Below, one piece after another: positions 7,437 through 8,164 of a DNA stretch of 8,164 bases. The position numbers and the translations under genes were made by a program. This DNA is from Bdellovibrionales bacterium. GTDB taxonomy: Bacteria; Bdellovibrionota; UBA2361; JAGRAS01. The DNA lies in NCBI GenBank assembly GCA_020434465.1, contig JAGRAS010000057.1, forward strand, positions 1 to 8,164, given 5' to 3'. Below the pieces are notes generated by a model, which worked only from the letters and a program-made list of their open reading frames with translations, ran no database searches and was not told the DNA's origin. Positions within the stretch are counted from its first letter, which is position 1. Each line of letters begins with the position of its first letter.

Positions 7437-7514
7437 AACACAGTTAAAAATAGGTTTATTCTGTAATATTTGATTAGATTCCAACAATTTTCTATTATTG
7501 CCCACTACTGTGTT
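7437..7514. repeat. inverted repeat AACACAGT/ACTGTGTT around the next promoter
   Basis: AACACAGT (7437-7444) directly follows the stop of the orphan gene, and its exact reverse complement lies at 7507-7514, 62 bp later. The arms bracket the promoter at 7470-7498, and the right arm falls at the expected transcription start. It could be a looping operator or a long weak stem in read-through RNA. Eight-base arms may occur by chance. Confidence 0.3.
7470..7498 (+). promoter_or_regulatory. promoter of the thrombospondin-repeat protein gene
   Basis: TTGATT (7470-7475), a 17-bp spacer and TATTAT (7493-7498, 5 of 6) make the best sigma70-type promoter in the window. Predicted start is near 7505, giving a leader of about 45 nt. 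The -35 and early spacer (TTGATTA, then TTCCAACA) resemble the promoter of the jelly-roll/SGNH operon. Confidence 0.6.
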
Positions 7515-7534
7515 AATAATCTATTTCGGCACTT

Positions 7535-7540
7535 AAGGAG
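7535..7540 (+). promoter_or_regulatory. strong Shine-Dalgarno of the thrombospondin-repeat gene
   Basis: AAGGAG lies 9 nt before the ATG at 7550. It is the strongest ribosome-binding site in the window and confirms that start, suggesting high expression. Confidence 0.8.
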
Positions 7541-7549
7541 AACGGACGT

Positions 7550-8014
7550 ATGATCAGAATATTAGTTTTAACAGCTATAGCATTAGTCAGCTTGGCTTTT
7601 ACTCCAGTTGCAAAGTTTAATCCTCTTAGCCAATTTTCGAGCCAGTCGATTCAGAGTCAGATTGAGATTTCAGAATTTGCTGCTGTTGTTACAAGTGCAA
7701 AGCAAGCTCGTAAGAAACTTAAGAAAAGACTTCGACGTAAAAAATGTAGTTTGGCAAGAGTTGGTTCAGAAACTCAACAAAAGCGTTGTGTTCGTAAAAA
7801 GTTAAAGAGAATTGACTCTGATAAAGACGGCATTGTAAAGAAGAAGGACAACTGTTTAGATGTTTCAAACTTTGATCAAGCTAACTCAGATGCAGATTCT
7901 CATGGAGATGCTTGTGATAACTGCCCTGCAACTACAAATGAAGATCAAGCAGATGTAAACGTAAATGGCGTTGGAAATGCTTGTGAAACTGATACTGATA
8001 GCAGCACAGTTTAA
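7550..8014 (+). CDS. secreted basic protein with thrombospondin type 3 calcium-binding repeats
   Basis: A 154-residue exported protein. Residues 1-21 (MIRILVLTAIALVSLAF and following) look like a signal peptide, though the cleavage site is not sharp (TPVA, A21, is one option). After a Ser/Gln-rich stretch (24-40), residues 51-87 are extremely basic (KQARKKLKKRLRRKKC, then KRCVRKKLKR) with cysteines C66 and C80. Residues 89-146 are thrombospondin type 3-like: DSDKDGIVKKKDNC, then DQANSDADSHGDACDNCP, then DQADVNVNGVGNAC. The repeated Asp/Asn ladders and paired cysteines bind Ca2+ in known TSP3 proteins, often in outer-membrane or surface proteins. The last ladder has Asn and Val in place of some Asp, so it may bind weakly. 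No membrane anchor or sorting signal is seen. The basic segment could bind LPS, an acidic glycan or nucleic acid (inference). It is preceded by a good promoter and ribosome-binding site, and followed 29 bp later by another exported protein gene. Confidence 0.8.
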   Translation: MIRILVLTAIALVSLAFTPVAKFNPLSQFSSQSIQSQIEISEFAAVVTSAKQARKKLKKRLRRKKCSLARVGSETQQKRCVRKKLKRIDSDKDGIVKKKDNCLDVSNFDQANSDADSHGDACDNCPATTNEDQADVNVNGVGNACETDTDSSTV

Positions 8015-8043
8015 TTTTATACTTAATTTAGCTTGAGAAGTTT

Positions 8044-8164
8044 GTGAAAATAGCTGCTCTAGTTAAATATTATAAAAGGCTCCTAATAGGAGCCTTTTTT
8101 GTGTCTTTTGTTATCTCCACTAAGCTATTTGCTGAAACAAAAAGCATTTTTATACCCTCAAACA
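8044..8164 (+). CDS. 5' end of an exported protein gene, likely related to the jelly-roll protein
   Basis: The reading frame opens at GTG and stays open to the window edge (40 codons). It reads MKIAALVKYYKRLLIGAF and continues through a hydrophobic core to STKLFAETKSIFIPSN, which is a typical signal peptide: basic n-region, core at about 13-26, and a likely cut after LFA. A purine-rich GAGAAG (8035-8040) precedes the start, and an in-frame TAG at 8029-8031 rules out a longer form. The mature start ETKSIFIPSN resembles QEKSSILLPIPSN of the minus-strand secreted protein at 5186-6034, so I infer a paralogue or same-family protein. It begins 29 bp after the thrombospondin-repeat gene. A near-perfect intrinsic terminator hairpin lies within its signal-peptide codons. 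If the hairpin ends the upstream transcript, this gene would need read-through, translation-dependent disruption of the hairpin, or a start further right outside view. Confidence 0.6.
   Translation, partial: MKIAALVKYYKRLLIGAFFVSFVISTKLFAETKSIFIPSN
8074..8100 (+). terminator. intrinsic terminator hairpin, inside the start of the next reading frame
   Basis: AAAAGGCTCCT (8074-8084), loop AAT, and AGGAGCCTTTT (8088-8098) form an 11-bp perfect stem followed by TT, for six T in all (8095-8100). It is the strongest hairpin noticed and lies 60 bp past the stop of the thrombospondin-repeat gene, so it should end that transcript. It also overlaps codons 11-19 of the partial exported protein gene, so it could act as an attenuator. 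The A-tract on the left arm makes it partly bidirectional. Confidence 0.75.

Noticed and set aside
7608..7805. 65-codon plus-strand frame
   Set aside because: It is an out-of-frame shadow of the thrombospondin-repeat gene, which has the strong start site and clear domains.

Overview
The window is AT-rich (about one third G+C by eye) and densely coded, uses the standard code, and carries Gram-negative-style signal peptides and a five-span membrane protein with a large exported part. I read it as a free-living, low-GC Gram-negative bacterium, perhaps a marine or deltaproteobacteria/Bdellovibrionota-like lineage, but nothing fixes the taxon. There are no rRNA or tRNA genes, CRISPR arrays, insertion sequences or phage genes.

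Layout: (A) 1-2865, minus strand: a tightly packed three-gene operon read from right to left. It encodes a stand-alone C39-like cysteine peptidase, a RimK-type ATP-grasp ligase with the RLAN N-terminal domain, and a GCS2 (glutamate-cysteine-ligase-like) amidoligase that runs off the left edge. Gaps are 5 bp and 1 bp. The set matches a known but functionally unsolved amidoligase/peptidase association, probably for making or maturing an amide-linked amino-acid conjugate or peptide tag. (B) 2866-3054: a 189-bp intergenic region with a perfect TATAAT, two adjacent palindromes and a 12-bp direct repeat. (C) 3055-6034, minus strand: a second operon of two translationally overlapping genes. The first is a secreted jelly-roll (LamG/DUF1080-like) protein. 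The second is a membrane-anchored SGNH hydrolase or acyltransferase that ends in a FAM3/ILEI-type 'GG' domain. They look like partners in envelope or extracellular glycan modification. (D) 6035-6124: a compact divergent promoter region. (E) 6125-8164, plus strand: a 436-residue cytoplasmic orphan with a degenerate Cro/XRE-like helical stretch. It is followed by a secreted 154-residue protein with a very basic segment joined to thrombospondin type 3 calcium-binding repeats. Last comes the first 40 codons of another exported protein.

The main points to follow up are: the SGNH-GG domain fusion; the last partial gene, whose mature N-terminus resembles that of the secreted jelly-roll protein and whose signal-peptide codons contain a near-perfect intrinsic terminator hairpin; a promoter motif (TTGATTA then TTCCAACA) shared by the jelly-roll operon and the thrombospondin-repeat gene; and the amidoligase/peptidase cassette.
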